A stretch of DNA of 64,000 bases from Hyperoodon ampullatus. Taxonomy: Eukaryota > Chordata > Mammalia > Artiodactyla > Ziphiidae. Shown piece by piece: positions 24,801-39,400 of this stretch. Under the pieces are notes generated by a model. That model was not told the DNA's origin. It did not search any database and saw only the letters and a list, made by a program, of their open reading frames with translations. The DNA lies in the NCBI GenBank assembly GCA_949752795.1, contig CATKHW010000009.1:372001-436000 (forward strand), written 5' to 3'. How positions within the stretch are numbered: the first letter of the stretch is position 1; every line of letters begins with the position of its first letter. Made by a program: the position numbers and the translations under genes.

Positions 24801-27800
24801 TCATCACAATCCTCCATGACACTTGGTATCACAATGCTCCATGCCATTGTCACCACAATGGACAATGACATATGTCATCACAATGCTCCCTGACACTTGT
24901 CTTCACAATACGCCATGACCTAGTCATCACAATGTTCAATGCCTTTGTCATCACAATGCGCCATGCCCACTCTCATCACAATAATCCATAAATCTTGTCA
25001 GAGCAATGATCTATGACCCCTGTCATCACAATGCTCCCTGACACCAGTCATCACAATGCTTCATGATCTTTGTCACCCCAATAGTCCATGACCTCGTCAC
25101 ACAAAGCTCTGTGACCTTTGTCACCACAATGCTCCATGAAATTTTTATCACAATGCTCTGTGACCCTTGTCATCACAAAGCTCCATGCCTTTGTCAGCAC
25201 AATGCTCCATGACCCTTGTCATCACAATGCTCGATGCACGTGTCAGCACAATGCTCCATAACCCATGTCATCACAATGCACCATGCACTTGTCATCACAA
25301 TGCTCCACATCCTTGTCATCAAAATGCTCCATAAACCTTGTCATCACAATGCTCCATGCACTTCTCCTCAAAATGCTTTCTCACCACTGATATCACAATG
25401 TTCCATCACTAGTCATCACAATACTCCCTCACCCCTGTCATCACAATATTCCATGACCCCTGTAATCACAATTTTCCATGCCCTTGTCATCACAAAGCTC
25501 CATGACGCATGTCATCAGAATGCTCCATGGCCTTCTCAACACAATGCTCCATGCCCTTGTCATCACAATGCTCCAACACCCCTTTAATCACAATGCTCCA
25601 TGCCCCTTTTCATCTCAATGCTCCATGAACCCTGTCATCACAATGCACCATGCCCATCACCATAATATTTCATGCTATTGTCATCACAATGAAATCAAAA
25701 TGCTCAATGACCTCTGTCATCACAATGCACCAAACCCTTCTGATCACAATGTTCCATAATACTTGTCATCACAATGCCCCATGACGCTAGTCATCACAAT
25801 TATCCATGGTCTTCTCATCACAATGCTCCATGATCTTTGTCATCACAATGCTCAATACACTTATCATCACAATGCTCCCTGACAGTTGTCATCAGTATGC
25901 TCCTTGAACCCTGTCATGACAAGGCTCCATGCATTTTTCATCACAATGATCCATTCCCTTTTCATCACAATGCTCCAAGACCGCTGTAATCACAATGCTC
26001 CATGTCCTTGTCATCACAAATATCCATGACGCATGTCATCAGAATGCTCCATTGCCTTCTCATCACAATGCTCCATGCCCTTGTAATCACATTGCTTCAA
26101 AACCCCTGTAATCTCAATGCTCCATGCAACTTTTCATCACAATGCTCCATGACACTTGTCATCACAATGTTCCAAGCCCTTGTCATCAAAATGCTCCATT
26201 ACCTTTGTCATCACAATCCTCCATGACACTTGGTATCACAATGCTCCATGCCATTGTCATCAAATTGGACAATGATATATGTCATCACAATGCTCCCTGA
26301 CACCTATCTTCACAATACTCCATGACCTTCTCATCACAATGTTCCATGCCCTTGTCATCACAATGCGCCATGCCCACTCTCATCACAATAATCCATATAT
26401 CATGTCAGAGCAATGCTCCATGACCCATGTCATCACAATTCTCCTTGACCCTTGTCATCACAACGATCCATGCCCCTGTCATCACAATGCTCCATGCACT
26501 TGTCATCACAATGCTCCGTGACTCCAGTCATCACAATGCTTCATGACATTTGTCATCACAATGGTCCATGACCTCATCATCACAAGTCTCTGTGACATTT
26601 GTCACCACAATGCTCCATGAACTTTTCATCACAATGCTCTGTGACCCTTGGCATCACAATGCTCCATGCCTATGTCAGCACAATGTTCCATGACACTTGT
26701 CATCACAATGCTCCATGAGGTTGTCAGCACAATGCTCCATGACCAAAGTGATCACAATGGGCCATGCGATTGTCATCACAATGCTCCATAAACATTGTCA
26801 TCACAGTGCTCCATGCACTTCTCATGAAAATGCTCTCTCACCACTGATATCACAATGATCCTTCACTAGTCATCACAATACTCCCTCACCCCTGTCATCA
26901 CAATGTTCCATGACCCCTATCATCACAATGCTACATGCCGTTATCATCACAATGCACCACTCCCTTGTCATCAAAATGCTCCATGACCTTTGTCATCACA
27001 AAGCTCCATGACACTTGGCATCACAATGCTCCATGCCATTGTCATCACAGTGCTTCATGAAGCCTCTCATCACATAGCTCCATGCACTTGTCATCACAAT
27101 TCTTCATGACGCTTGTCATCACAATGCTCGATGCCCTTCTCATCACAATGCTCCATGACCTTGTCATTACAATCCTCCATGACCCATGTATCACAGTGTT
27201 CCGTGTCCTTGTCATCACAATACTCCATGCCCAATCTTATCACAATAATCCAAGAAAATTTTCAGACAAATGCTCCATGCCCTTTTCATCACAAAGCTCT
27301 ATGACGCATGTCATCAGAATGCTCCATGGTCTTCTCACTCACAATGTTCAATGCCCTTCTCATCACAGTGCTCCAAGACACCTGTTATCACAATGCTCCA
27401 TGTCCCTTTTCATCTCAATTATCCATGAACCCTGTCATCACAATGCACCATGCCCATCATCATAATGCTTCATGCTATTGTCATCAAAATGAAATCAAAA
27501 TGCTCCATGACCTCTGTCATCACGATGCTCCAAACCCTTGTGATCACAATGTTCCATAACACTTGTCATCACAACTCCCCATGCCACTCGTCATCACAAT
27601 TATCCATGGTCTTCTCATCACAATGCTCCATAACATTTGTCATCACAATGCTCAATACACTTGTCATCACAATGCTCCCTGACTCTTGCCATCAGTATGC
27701 TCCTAGAACACTCTCATGACAAGGCTCCATGCCTTTTACATCACAATGATCCATTCCCATTTCATCATAATGCTCCAAGACCCCATTAATCACAGTGATT

Positions 27801-30800
27801 CACGCCCTTGTCATCACAAATCTCCATGACGCATGTCATCAGAATGCTCCTTGGAAATCTCTCACAATGCTCCATGCCCTTGTAATCACAATTATCCAAG
27901 ACCCCTGTAATCACAATGCTCCATGCCCCTTTTCATCAGAATGCTCCATGAGAATTTTCATCACAAGGCTCCATGGTTTTCTCATCAGAGTGCTCCAGGA
28001 CCTTGTCATCACAATGCTCCATGCTCCTTGATATCAAAATGATCCATGACCTCTGTCATCACAGTGCTCCAAACCCTTGTTTTCACAGTGTTCCATAACA
28101 CTTTTCATCACAATGCTCCATGATGCCTGTCATCACAATACTCCATGTCCTTGTCATCACAATGCTCCATGACCTTTGTCATAACAATGCTCAATACACT
28201 TGTCATCACAATGCTCCCTGACACTTGTCATCTGAATGCTTCTCGAACCCTGTCATGAAAAGGCTCTATGCCTTTTTCATCACAATGCTCCATGCCCTTT
28301 TCATCACAATGCTGCACGCCATTGTCATCACAATACTCCACAACCTTGTCATCAGAATGCTCCATGACACTTGTCATCACAATTCTCCATGACCCCTGTC
28401 ATCACAATGCTCCAGGCCCCTTGTCATTACAGTTCTCCATGACACTCGTCATCACAATTATCCATGGTTTTCTCACCACAATGCTCTACCGTCTTGCCAT
28501 CACAATGCTCCATGACACTTCAAATCACAATGTTACATGCTCTTGTAATCACATTCTCCATGAACTTGTCATCGCAATGCTCCATGACCCCTGTCATAGC
28601 AAGCTCCATGTTCTTTTCATCACAGTGCTTCACGAACTTGTCATCAAAATTCTCAAAAGCGCTTGTCATCACAATGCTCCATGACCATTGTCATCACAAT
28701 GCTGTTAGCCCTTGTCTTCACAATGCTCCATTACCTTTGTCATCAAAATCCTCCATGACACTTGTCATCACAATGCTCCATGTCATTGTCATCACAATGC
28801 CCCGTGACATATGTCATCGCAATGCTCCCTGACACCTGACTTCACAATACTCCATGACCTTTTCTTCACAGTGCTCCATGCCCTTGTCATCACAATACGC
28901 AATGCCCACTGTCATCACAATAATACATGAAATTTTTCAGACCGATGCTCCATGCCCCTGTCATCACAATGCTCCATGCACTTGTCATCACAATGCTCCA
29001 TGACACCTGTCATCACAATGCTCCGTGTCTCCAGTCATCACAATGCTTCAAGGCTTTGTCATCAGAATGGTCCATGCCCTCATCATCACAAGTCTCTGTG
29101 ACCTTTGTTACCACAATGCTCCATGAACTTTTCATCACAATGCTCTGTGACCCTTGGCATCACAATGCTCCATGCCATTGTCATCACAATGGTTCATGAA
29201 GCCTCTCAGCACATTGCTCCATGCCCTTGTCATCACAAAGCTCCATGACGCTTGTCATCACAATGCTCGATGCCCTTCTCATCACAATGCTCCATGACCT
29301 TGTCATTACAATCCTCCATGCCCCATGTATCACAGTGTTCCGTGTCCTTGTCATCACAATGCTCCATGCCCACTCTCATCACAATAATCCATGAAAATTT
29401 TCAGACAAATGCTCCATGCCATTGTCATCACAAAGCTCTATGACACATGTCATCAGATTGCTCCATGGCCTTCTCTTTCACAATGCTCCATGCCCTTGTC
29501 ATCACACTGCTCCCCAAACTTGTCATCTCAATGCTCCATAAACATTGTCATCACAAAGCTCCAAGCATTTCGCATCAAAATGCTCTCTCACCACTGATAT
29601 CACAATTTTCCATCACTAGTCATCACAATACACCCTCACCCCTGTCATCACAATATTCCAGGGCTTTGTCATCACAAGGCTCCATGACCCGAGTAATCAC
29701 AGTGCTCCATACCCCTTTTCATCTCAATGATCCATGAACCCTGTCATCCCAACGAACCATGCCCATCATCATAATGCTTCATGCTATTGTCATCACAAAG
29801 AAATCAAAATGCTCCATGACCTCTGTCATCACAATGCTCCAAACACTTGTGATCACAATGTTCCATAACACTTGTCATCATAATGCCCCATGACGCTCCT
29901 CATCACAGTTATCCATGGTCCTCTCAGCACAATGCTCCATGACCTTTGTCATCACAATGCTCAATACACTTGTCATCACAATGCTCCCTGACACTTGACG
30001 TCAGAATGCTCCTTGATCCCTGTCATGAAAAGGTTCCTTGCCTTTTTCATCATAATGCTCCATGCCTTTTTCATCACAATGCTCCATGCCATTGTCATCA
30101 CAATACTCCACAAGCTTGTCATCAGAATGCTCCTTGACCCTTGTCATCACAATGATCCATGACACTTGTCATCACAATTCTCCATGCCCCGTGTCATTAC
30201 AGTTCTCGATGACACTAGCCATCAAAATGCTCCATGGTCTTGCCATCACAATGCTCCATGTCCCTTGTCATCACAATGCTCCATGCGCTTCTCAGCACAA
30301 TGCTCCATGACCAATGACATCACAATGTGCCAAGCGCTTCTCATTCCAATGCTCCTCAACCTTGTCATCACAATGCTCCATAAAACTTGTTATCACAATG
30401 CACCATGCACTTCTTATCCAAATGCTCTCTCACCACTGATATCACAATGTTCCATCACTAGTCATCAGAATACTCCCTCACCCCTGTCATCACAATGTTC
30501 CATGACCCCTGTAATCACAATGCTCCATGCCCTTGTCATCACAAAGCTCCATGATGCATGTCATCAGAATGTTCCATGGCCTTCTCATCACAATGCTTCA
30601 TGCCCTTGCCATCACAATGCTCCATTACACCTGTCATCACAATGTTCCATGACCACTGTCATCACAGCGCTTCATGACCGCAGACAACACAATGTTCTGG
30701 GACTCTTGTCATCAAAATTCTCCATGACACTTGTCATCAAAATGATCCATGCGCTTGTCATCCCAATGCTCCATGACACCTGTAATCAGAATGCTCCATG

Positions 30801-31747
30801 ATGCTTGCCATCCCAGTGCTCCATGACCCTTGACATCACAATGTTCCATGCCATTGTCATCACAGTGCTCGAAGAACCCTCTCATCACATTGCTCCATGC
30901 CCTTGTCATCACAAAGCTCCATGACGCTTGTCATCACAATGCTCGATGCCCTTCCCATCACAGTGCTCCATGCCCATGTCATTACAATCCTCCATGATCC
31001 ATGTATCACCGTGTTCCTTGCTCTTGACATCACAATGCTCCATGCCCACTCTCATCACAATAATCCATGAAAATTTTCACAGAAATGCTCCATGCCCTTG
31101 TCACCAAAAGGCTCCATTACCCGTGTCATAACAATGCTCCATGACCCCTGCCATCAAAATGTTCCACGGCCTCGCCATCACAAGGCTCCATGACCCTTGT
31201 CATCACAATTCTCCAAGACCCCTGTAATCACAATGCTCCATGCCCTTGTCATCACGAAGCTCAATGACTTATGTCATCAGAATGCTCCATGGCCTTCTCA
31301 ACACCGTGCTCCATGCACTTGTCATCACACTGCTCCCTGACACTTATCTTCAGAATGATCCATGAACACTGTCATGAAAAGGCTCCATGTCCCCTGTCAT
31401 AGCAAGCTCAGTGCGCTTGTCATCACAATGCTTCACGACGTTGGCATCAAAATTCTTAATGGCCCTTGTCATCACAGTCCTCCATGACACTTGGCATCAC
31501 AATGCTCCCTGACACTTGTCATCAGTATGCTCCTTGAACACTGTCATGACAAGGATCCATGCCTATTTTATCACAATGATCCATTCCCTTTTCATCACAA
31601 TGCTCCAAGATCACTTATATCACAGTGCTCACTGACTTCAGTCATCACAATGCTTCATGACATTTGTCATCACAATGGTCCATGACCTCGTCACACAAAG
31701 CTCTGTGACCTTTGTCACCCAAATGCGCCATGAACTTTTAATCACAA
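21801..31747 (+). repeat. 24/25-bp minisatellite array with 'GTCATAGCAAGCTCC' blocks
   Basis: About 410 units. A third recurrent block appears here, marked by GTCATAGCAAGCTCC at 22556, 24634, 28599 and 31401, where a unit lacks its usual ACAATG and is shortened. GAAATCAAAATGC landmarks are at 25691, 27491 and 29800. The segments 22320-22830 and 24410-24900 are close copies about 2.08 kb apart. The longest open frame of the array (30166-30801, 211 codons) lies here and consists only of repeat-derived residues, so I do not call it a gene. Confidence 0.94.
23390..23487 (+). repeat. Local 49-bp (two-unit) duplication
   Basis: A two-unit segment beginning GCTACATGCCCTTATCATC occurs twice in a row, one 24-base and one 25-base unit per copy. 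Sister blocks elsewhere (for example 13900-13950 and 21590-21640) have only one copy, so the extra pair arose locally. Confidence 0.75.
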
Positions 31748-31893
31748 TGCTCTGTGATCCTAGTCATCACAAATCTCCATGTCTTTGTCAGCACAGTGCT
31801 CCATGACCATTGTCATCACAATGCTCGATGCGCGTGTCAGCACAGTGCTCCATAACCCATGTCACCACAATGCTCCATGAAATTTTTATCACA
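31748..31893 (+). repeat. 146-bp (six-unit) segment present once at the edge of the 2267-bp duplication
   Basis: The string ATGCTCTGTGA occurs at 31748 and again at 31894. At the matching place in the second duplicate (34161) it occurs once, directly after CACCCAAATGCGCC, which in the first copy precedes 31748. The six units were therefore gained in the first copy or lost in the second. The length is six units of about 24.3 bases. Confidence 0.7.
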
Positions 31894-34160
31894 ATGCTCT
31901 GTGACCCTTGTCATCACAAAGCTCCATGCCTTTGTCAGCACAATGCTCCTTGACCCTTGTCATCACAATGCTCGATGTGCGTGTCAGCACAATGCTCCAT
32001 AACCCATGTCATCACAAAGCGCCATGCACTTTTCAACACAATGCTCCACATCCTTTTCATCAAAATGCTCCATAAACCTTGTCATCACAATGCTCCATAC
32101 ACTTCTCCTCAAAATGCTCTCTCACCACTGATATCACAATGTTCCATCACTACTCATCACAATACACCCTCACCCCTGTCACCACAATGTTCCATGACCC
32201 CTGTCATCACAATGCTACATGCCCTTATCATCACAATGCTCCATTACACCTGACATAACAATGTCCCATAACCCCTGTAATAAAAAGGCTCCATGATCCT
32301 TTTCATCACAAAGCTCCATGACCCCTGGTATCACAATGTTCTATAACCCATGTCATCAAAATATTCCATGACACTTTTCATCAAACGGCTCCATGACCCT
32401 GTCATCACAATGCTCCCTGCCCTTCTCATCACAATGCACCACGCCCTTGTCATCAAAATGCTCCATGACCTTTGTCATCACAAAGGTCCATGACCCTTAG
32501 CATCACAACGCTCCATTCCACTGTCATCACAATGCTGCATGAACCCTCTCATCATATTGTTCATTGCAATTGTCATCCCAAATATTCATGACACTTTTAA
32601 TCACAATGCTCGATGCCCTTCTCATCACAATGCTCCATGCCTTTGTCATTACAATCCTGCATGATCTATGTATCACAGTGTTCCGTGCCCTTCTCATCAC
32701 AATGCTTCATGCCCACTCTCATCACAATAATCCATGAAAATTTTCAGACCAATGCCCAATGCCCTTGTCATCACAATGCTCCATTACCCCTGTCATAACA
32801 ATGCTCCATGAACCCTGCAATAACAAGGTTCCACGGCCTTGTCATCACAAGCCTCGATGAACCTTGTCATCAAAATGCTCCAAGACACCTGTAATCAAAA
32901 TGCTCCATGCCCTTGTCATCACAAAGCTCCATGACGCATGTCATCAGAATACTCCATGGACTTCTCATCACAATGTTCCATGCCCTTGTCATCACAATGC
33001 TCCAACACCCCTGTAATCACAATGCTCCATGCCCCTTATCATCTCAATGCTCCATGAACCCTGTCATCACAATGCACCGTGCCCATCACCATAATATTTC
33101 ATACTGTTGTCATCAGAGTGAAAACAAGATGCTCAGTGACCTCTGTCATCACAATGCACCAAACCCTTCTGATCACAATGTTCCATAACACTTGTCATCA
33201 TAATGCCCCATGACGCTGAGCATCCCAATGATCCATGCCCTTTTCATCACAATGCTCCAAGACCCCTGTAATCACAATGCTCGATGTCTTTGTCATCACA
33301 AACATCAATGACGCACGTCACCAGAATGCTCCATTGGGTTCTCATGACAATGCTCCTTGCCCTTGTCATCACAATGCTTCAAAACCCCTGTAATCACAAT
33401 GCTCCATGCACCTTTTCATCAGAATGCTCCATGACACTTTTCATCAAAATGCTCCATGACCCCTGACATCACAATGTTCCATAACCCCTGTCATCAAAAT
33501 GTTCCATTACCTTTGTCATCACAATCCTCTATGACACTTGGTATCACAATGCTCCATGCCACTGTCATCACAATGGACAATGACATATGTCATCACAATG
33601 CTCCCTGACACCTGTCTTCACAATATTCCATGACCTTGTCATCACAATGTTCCATGCCCTTGTCATCACAATGTGCCATGCCCACTGTCATCACAATAAT
33701 CCAGGAAACTTGTCAGACAAATATTCCATGCCACTGTCATCACAATGCTCCATGCCCTTGTAATCACAATGCTCCATCACCCCTGTCATCACAATGGTCC
33801 GTGACTCCAGTCATCACAATGCTTCATGACCTTTGTCATCACAATGGTCCATGCCCTCGTCACACAAGTCTCTGTGACCTTTGTCAACACAATGCTCCAT
33901 GAAATTTTCATCACAATGCTCTGTGTCCCTTGTCATCACAATGATCCATGCCTTTGTCAGCACAATGCTCCATGACACTTGTCATCAAAATGCTCCATGC
34001 ACTTTTCAGCACAATGCTCCATGACCACTGTCATCACAATGCTCCGTGACTCCAGTCATCACAATGCTTCATTACCTTTATCATCACAATGGTCCATGCC
34101 CTCATCACACAAAGCTCTGTGACCTTTGTCACCCAAATGCGCCATGAACTTTTAATCACA
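31894..34160 (+). repeat. 2267-bp higher-order repeat, copy A
   Basis: First copy of a tandem duplication made of 24/25-bp units. Every landmark recurs 2267 bases further on, for example GAAAACAAGATGC at 33120 and 35387. By eye I see only about six differences in about 2.24 kb (for example C to T at the TTCATGACAC near 32585 and TTCC for CTCC near 32971). Other blocks in the array are clearly more diverged, so this copy pair is recent. Confidence 0.9.
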
Positions 34161-36400
34161 ATGCTCTGTGACCCTTGTCATCACAAAGCTCCATGCCTTT
34201 GTCAGCACAATGCTCCTTGACCCTTGTCATCACAATGCTCGATGTGCGTGTCAGCACAATGCTCCATAACCCATGTCATCACAAAGCGCCATGCACTTTT
34301 CATCACAATGCTCCACATCCTTTTCATCAAAATGCTCCATAAACCTTGTCATCACAATGCTCCATACACTTCTCCTCAAAATGCTCTCTCACCACTGATA
34401 TCACAATGTTCCATCACTACTCATCACAATACACCCTCACCCCTGTCACCACAATGTTCCATGACCCCTGTCATCACAATGCTACATGCCCTTATCATCA
34501 CAATGCTCCATTACACCTGACATAACAATGTCCCATAACCCCTGTAATAAAAAGGCTCCATGACCCTTTTCATCACAAAGCTCCATGACCCCTGGTATCA
34601 CAATGTTCTATAACCCATGTCATCAAAATATTCCATGACACTTTTCATCAAACGGCTCCATGACCCTGTCATCACAATGCTCCCTGCCCTTCTCATCACA
34701 ATGCACCACGCCCTTGTCATCAAAATGCTCCATGACCTTTGTCATCACAAAGGTCCATGACCCTTAGCATCACAACGCTCCATTCCACTGTCATCACAAT
34801 GCTGCATGAACCCTCTCATCATATTGTTCATTGCAATTGTCATCCCAAATATCCATGACACTTTTAATCACAATGCTCGATGCCCTTCTCATCACAATGC
34901 TCCATGCCTTTGTCATTACAATCCTGCATGATCTATGTATCACAGTGTTCCGTGCCCTTCTCATCACAATGCTTCATGCCCACTCTCATCACAATAATCC
35001 ATGAAAATTTTCAGACCAATGCCCAATGCCCTTGTCATCACAATGCTCCATTACCCCTGTCATAACAATGCTCCATGAACCCTGCAATAACAAGGTTCCA
35101 CGGCCTTGTCATCACAAGCCTCGATGAACCTTGTCATCAAAATGCTCCAAGACACCTGTAATCAAAATGCTCCATGCCCTTGTCATCACAAAGCTCCATG
35201 ACGCATGTCATCAGAATACTCCATGGACTTCTCATCACAATGCTCCATGCCCTTGTCATCACAATGCTCCAACACCCCTGTAATCACAATGCTCCATGCC
35301 CCTTATCATCTCAATGCTCCATGAACCCTGTCATCACAATGCACCGTGCCCATCACCATAATATTTCATACTGTTGTCATCAGAGTGAAAACAAGATGCT
35401 CAGTGACCTCTGTCATCACAATGCACCAAACCCTTCTGATCACAATGTTCCATAACACTTGTCATCATAATGCCCCATGACGCTGAGCATCCCAATGATC
35501 CATGCCCTTTTCATCACAATGCTCCAAGACCCCTGTAATCACAATGCTCGATGTCTTTGTCATCACAAACATCAATGACGCACGTCACCAGAATGCTCCA
35601 TTGGGTTCTCATGACAATGCTCCTTGCCCTTGTCATCACAATGCTTCAAAACCCCTGTAATCACAATGCTCCATGCACCTTTTCATCAGAATGCTCCATG
35701 ACACTTTTCATCAAAATGCTCCATGACCCCTGACATCACAATGTTCCATAACCCCTGTCATCAAAATGTTCCATTACCTTTGTCATCACAATCCTCTATG
35801 ACACTTGGTATCACAATGCTCCATGCCACTGTCATCACAATGGACAATGACATATGTCATCACAATGCTCCCTGACACCTGTCTTCAAAATATTCCATGA
35901 CCTTGTCATCACAATGTTCCATGCCCTTGTCATCACAATGTGCCATGCCCACTGTCATCACAATAATCCAGGAAACTTGTCAGACAAATATTCCATGCCA
36001 CTGTCATCACAATGCTCCATGCCCTTGTAATCACAATGCTCCATCACCCCTGTCATCACAATGGTCCGTGACTCCAGTCATCACAATGCTTCATGACCTT
36101 TGTCATCACAATGGTCCATGCCCTCGTCACACAAGTCTCTGTGACCTTTGTCAACACAATGCTCCATGAAATTTTCATCACAATGCTCTGTGTCCCTTGT
36201 CATCACAATGATCCATGCCTTTGTCAGCACAATGCTCCATGACACTTGTCATCAAAATGCTCCATGCACTTTTCAGCACAATGCTCCATGACCACTGTCA
36301 TCACAATGCTCCGTGACTCCAGTCATCACAATGCTTCATTACCTTTATCATCACAATGGTCCAAGCCCTCATCACACAAAGCTATGTGACCTTTGTCACC
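34161..36400 (+). repeat. 2267-bp higher-order repeat, copy B
   Basis: Second copy, following copy A directly. Identity runs to about 36390, ending after ACCTTTGTCACC, where copy A continues with CAAATGCGCC and this copy with ACAATGCTCC. This is the signature expected of unequal exchange inside a tandem array, although an assembly duplication would look the same. Confidence 0.88.
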
Positions 36401-39400
36401 ACAATGCTCCATGTCCTGGTCATGACAAAGCTCCATGACGCATGTCAACAGAATGCTCAATTGCCTTCTCATCACAATGCTCCTTGCCCCTGTCATCACA
36501 ATGCTTTAAAATCAATGTAATCACAATGCTCCATGCACCTTTTCATCAGAATGCTCAATGACCCTTTTCATCAAAATGCTCCATGACCCCTGACATCACA
36601 ATGTTCCATAACTCCTGAAATCAAAATTTTCCACGACACTTTTCATCAATTTGCTCCATGAACATGTCATCACAATGCTCCCTGCACTTCTCATCACAAT
36701 GCACCACGATCTTGTCATCAAAATGCCCCATGACATTTGTCATCACAAAGCTCCATGACCATTGGCATCACAATGCTCCATGCCATTGTCATCACAATGC
36801 TCAATGAAATCTCTCATCACATTGCTCCATGCCCTTGTCATCACAATGCTCCATTACACCTGTCATAACAATGCTCCATGACACCTGCCATCACAATGTT
36901 CCACGGCCTTGTCATCACAAGGCTCCATGACCCTTGTCATCACAATGCACCAAGACCTCTGTAATCACAATTCTCCATGCCCCTTTTCATCTCAATGCTC
37001 CATGAACCCTGTCATCACAATGCACCGTGCCAATCACCTTAATATTTCATTCTATTTTCATTACAATGATATCAAAATACTCAATGACCTCTGTCATCAC
37101 AATGCACCAAACCCTTCTGATCAAAATGTTCCATAACACTTCTCATCACAATGCCCCATGACGCTGGTCATCACAATGATCCATGCCCTTTTCATCACAA
37201 TGCTCCAAGACCCCTGTAATCACAATGCTCCATGTGTTTGTCATCACAAAGCTCCATGACACATATCATCGGACTGCTCCATTGCCTTCTCATCACAATG
37301 CTCCTTGCCCTTGTCATCACATTGCTTCAAAACCCCTGTAATCACAATGCTCCATGCACCTTTTCATCAGAATGCTCCATGACACTTTTCATCAAAATGC
37401 TCCATGACCCCTGACATCACAATGTTCCATAACCCCTGTCATCAAAATGTTCCATGACACTTTTCATCAATTTGCTCCATGACCCTGTCATCACAATGCT
37501 CCCTGCCTTTCTCATCACAATGCACCACGACCTTGTCATCAAAATGCTCCATGACCTTTGTCATCACAAAGCTCCATGACCCTTGGCATCACAATGCTCC
37601 ATGCCATTTCATCACAATGCTACATGAAACCTCTCATCACATTGCTCCATGCCCTTGTCAGCACAATGCTCCATGACGCTTGTCATCACAATGCTCGATA
37701 CTCTTCTCATCACAATGCTCCATGCCCTTGTCATTACAATCCCCCATGACACATGTATCACAGTGTTCCATGCCCTAGTCATCACAATGCTCCATGCCAA
37801 ATCTCATCACAATAATCCAAGAAATTTTCAGACTAATGTTCCATGCCCTTGTCATCACAATGCTCCAACAGCCCTGTAATCACAATGCTCCATGCCCCTT
37901 TTTATCTCAATGCTCCATGAACCTTTTCAACACAATGCACCGTGTCCATCACCATAATATTTCATGCTATTGTCATCACAATGAAATCAAAATTCTCAAT
38001 GATCTCTGTCATCGCAATGCACCAAACCCTTCTGATCACAATGTTCCATAACACTTGTCATCACAATGCCCCATGAGGCTGATCATCACAGTTATCCATG
38101 AACTTCTCATCACAATGCTCCAATATGTTTGTCATCACAATGCTCAATACACTTATCATCACAATGCATCCTGACAGTTGTCATCAGTATGCTCCTTGAA
38201 CCCTGTCATGACAAGGCTCCATTCATTTTTCATCACAATGATCCTTTCCTATTTCATCACAGTGCTACAAGACCACTGCAGTCACAATGCTCCATGTACT
38301 TGTCATCACAAAGCTCCATGACGCATGTCATCAGAAAGTTCCATTGCCTTCTCATCACAATACTCCATGCCCTTGTCATCACAGTGCTTCAAAACCCCTG
38401 TAATCACAATGCTCCATGCACCTTTTCATCAGAATGCTCCATGACCATTTTCATCAAAATGCTCCATGACCCCTGACATCACAATGTTCCATAATCCCTG
38501 TCATCAAAATGTTCCATGACACTTTTCATCAGTTCGCTCCATGACCCTGTCATCACAATGCTCCCTGCCCTTCTCATCACAATGCACCACGACCTTGTCA
38601 TCAAAATGCTCCATGACCTTTGTCATCACAAAGCTCCATGAACCTTCGCATCACAATACTCCATGCCAATTTATCACAATGCTACATGAAACCTCTCATC
38701 ACATTGCTCCATGCCCTTGTCAGCACAATGCTCCATGACGCTTGTCATCACAATGCTCGATACTCTTCTCATCACAATGCTCCATGCCCTTGTCATTACA
38801 GTCCTCCATGACACATGTATCACAGTGTTCCGTGCCCTAGTCATCACAATGCTCCATGCCTTATCTCATCACAATAATCCATGAAATTTTCAGACTAATG
38901 TTCCATGCCCTTGTCATCACAATGCTCCATTACCCCTGTCATAACAATGCTCCATGACCCCTGCCATCACAATGTTCCACGGCCTTGTCATCCAAGGCTC
39001 CATGACCCTTGTCATCATAGTGCTCCAAGACATCTGTAATTACAATGATCCATGCCCTTGTCGTCACAATGATTCATGTTGCATGTCATTAGAATGCTCC
39101 ATGGCCTTCTCATCAAAATGCTCCATTCCCTTGTCATCACAATGCTCCAAAATCTCTGTAATCACAATGCTCCTTGCCCCTTGTCATTACAGAGCTCCAT
39201 GACGCTTGTCATCACAATTATCCGTGATCTTCTCATCACAATATTCCACGGTCTTGCCATCACAATGCTCCATGCCCTGGTCAACACAATGCTCCATGTC
39301 CCATGTCATCACAATTCTCCACGTCCTTGTCATCACAATGCTCCATGACACTTCTTATCACAATGTTACATGATCTTGTCATCACAATTCTCCATACAAT

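Noticed and set aside
30166..30801. 211-codon open frame (and about a hundred shorter ones) in the minisatellite
   Set aside because: The residues are only translations of the 24/25-bp unit in three cycling frames. Frames end wherever a 25-base unit brings in TGA. There is no unique domain, splice signal or other coding signature.
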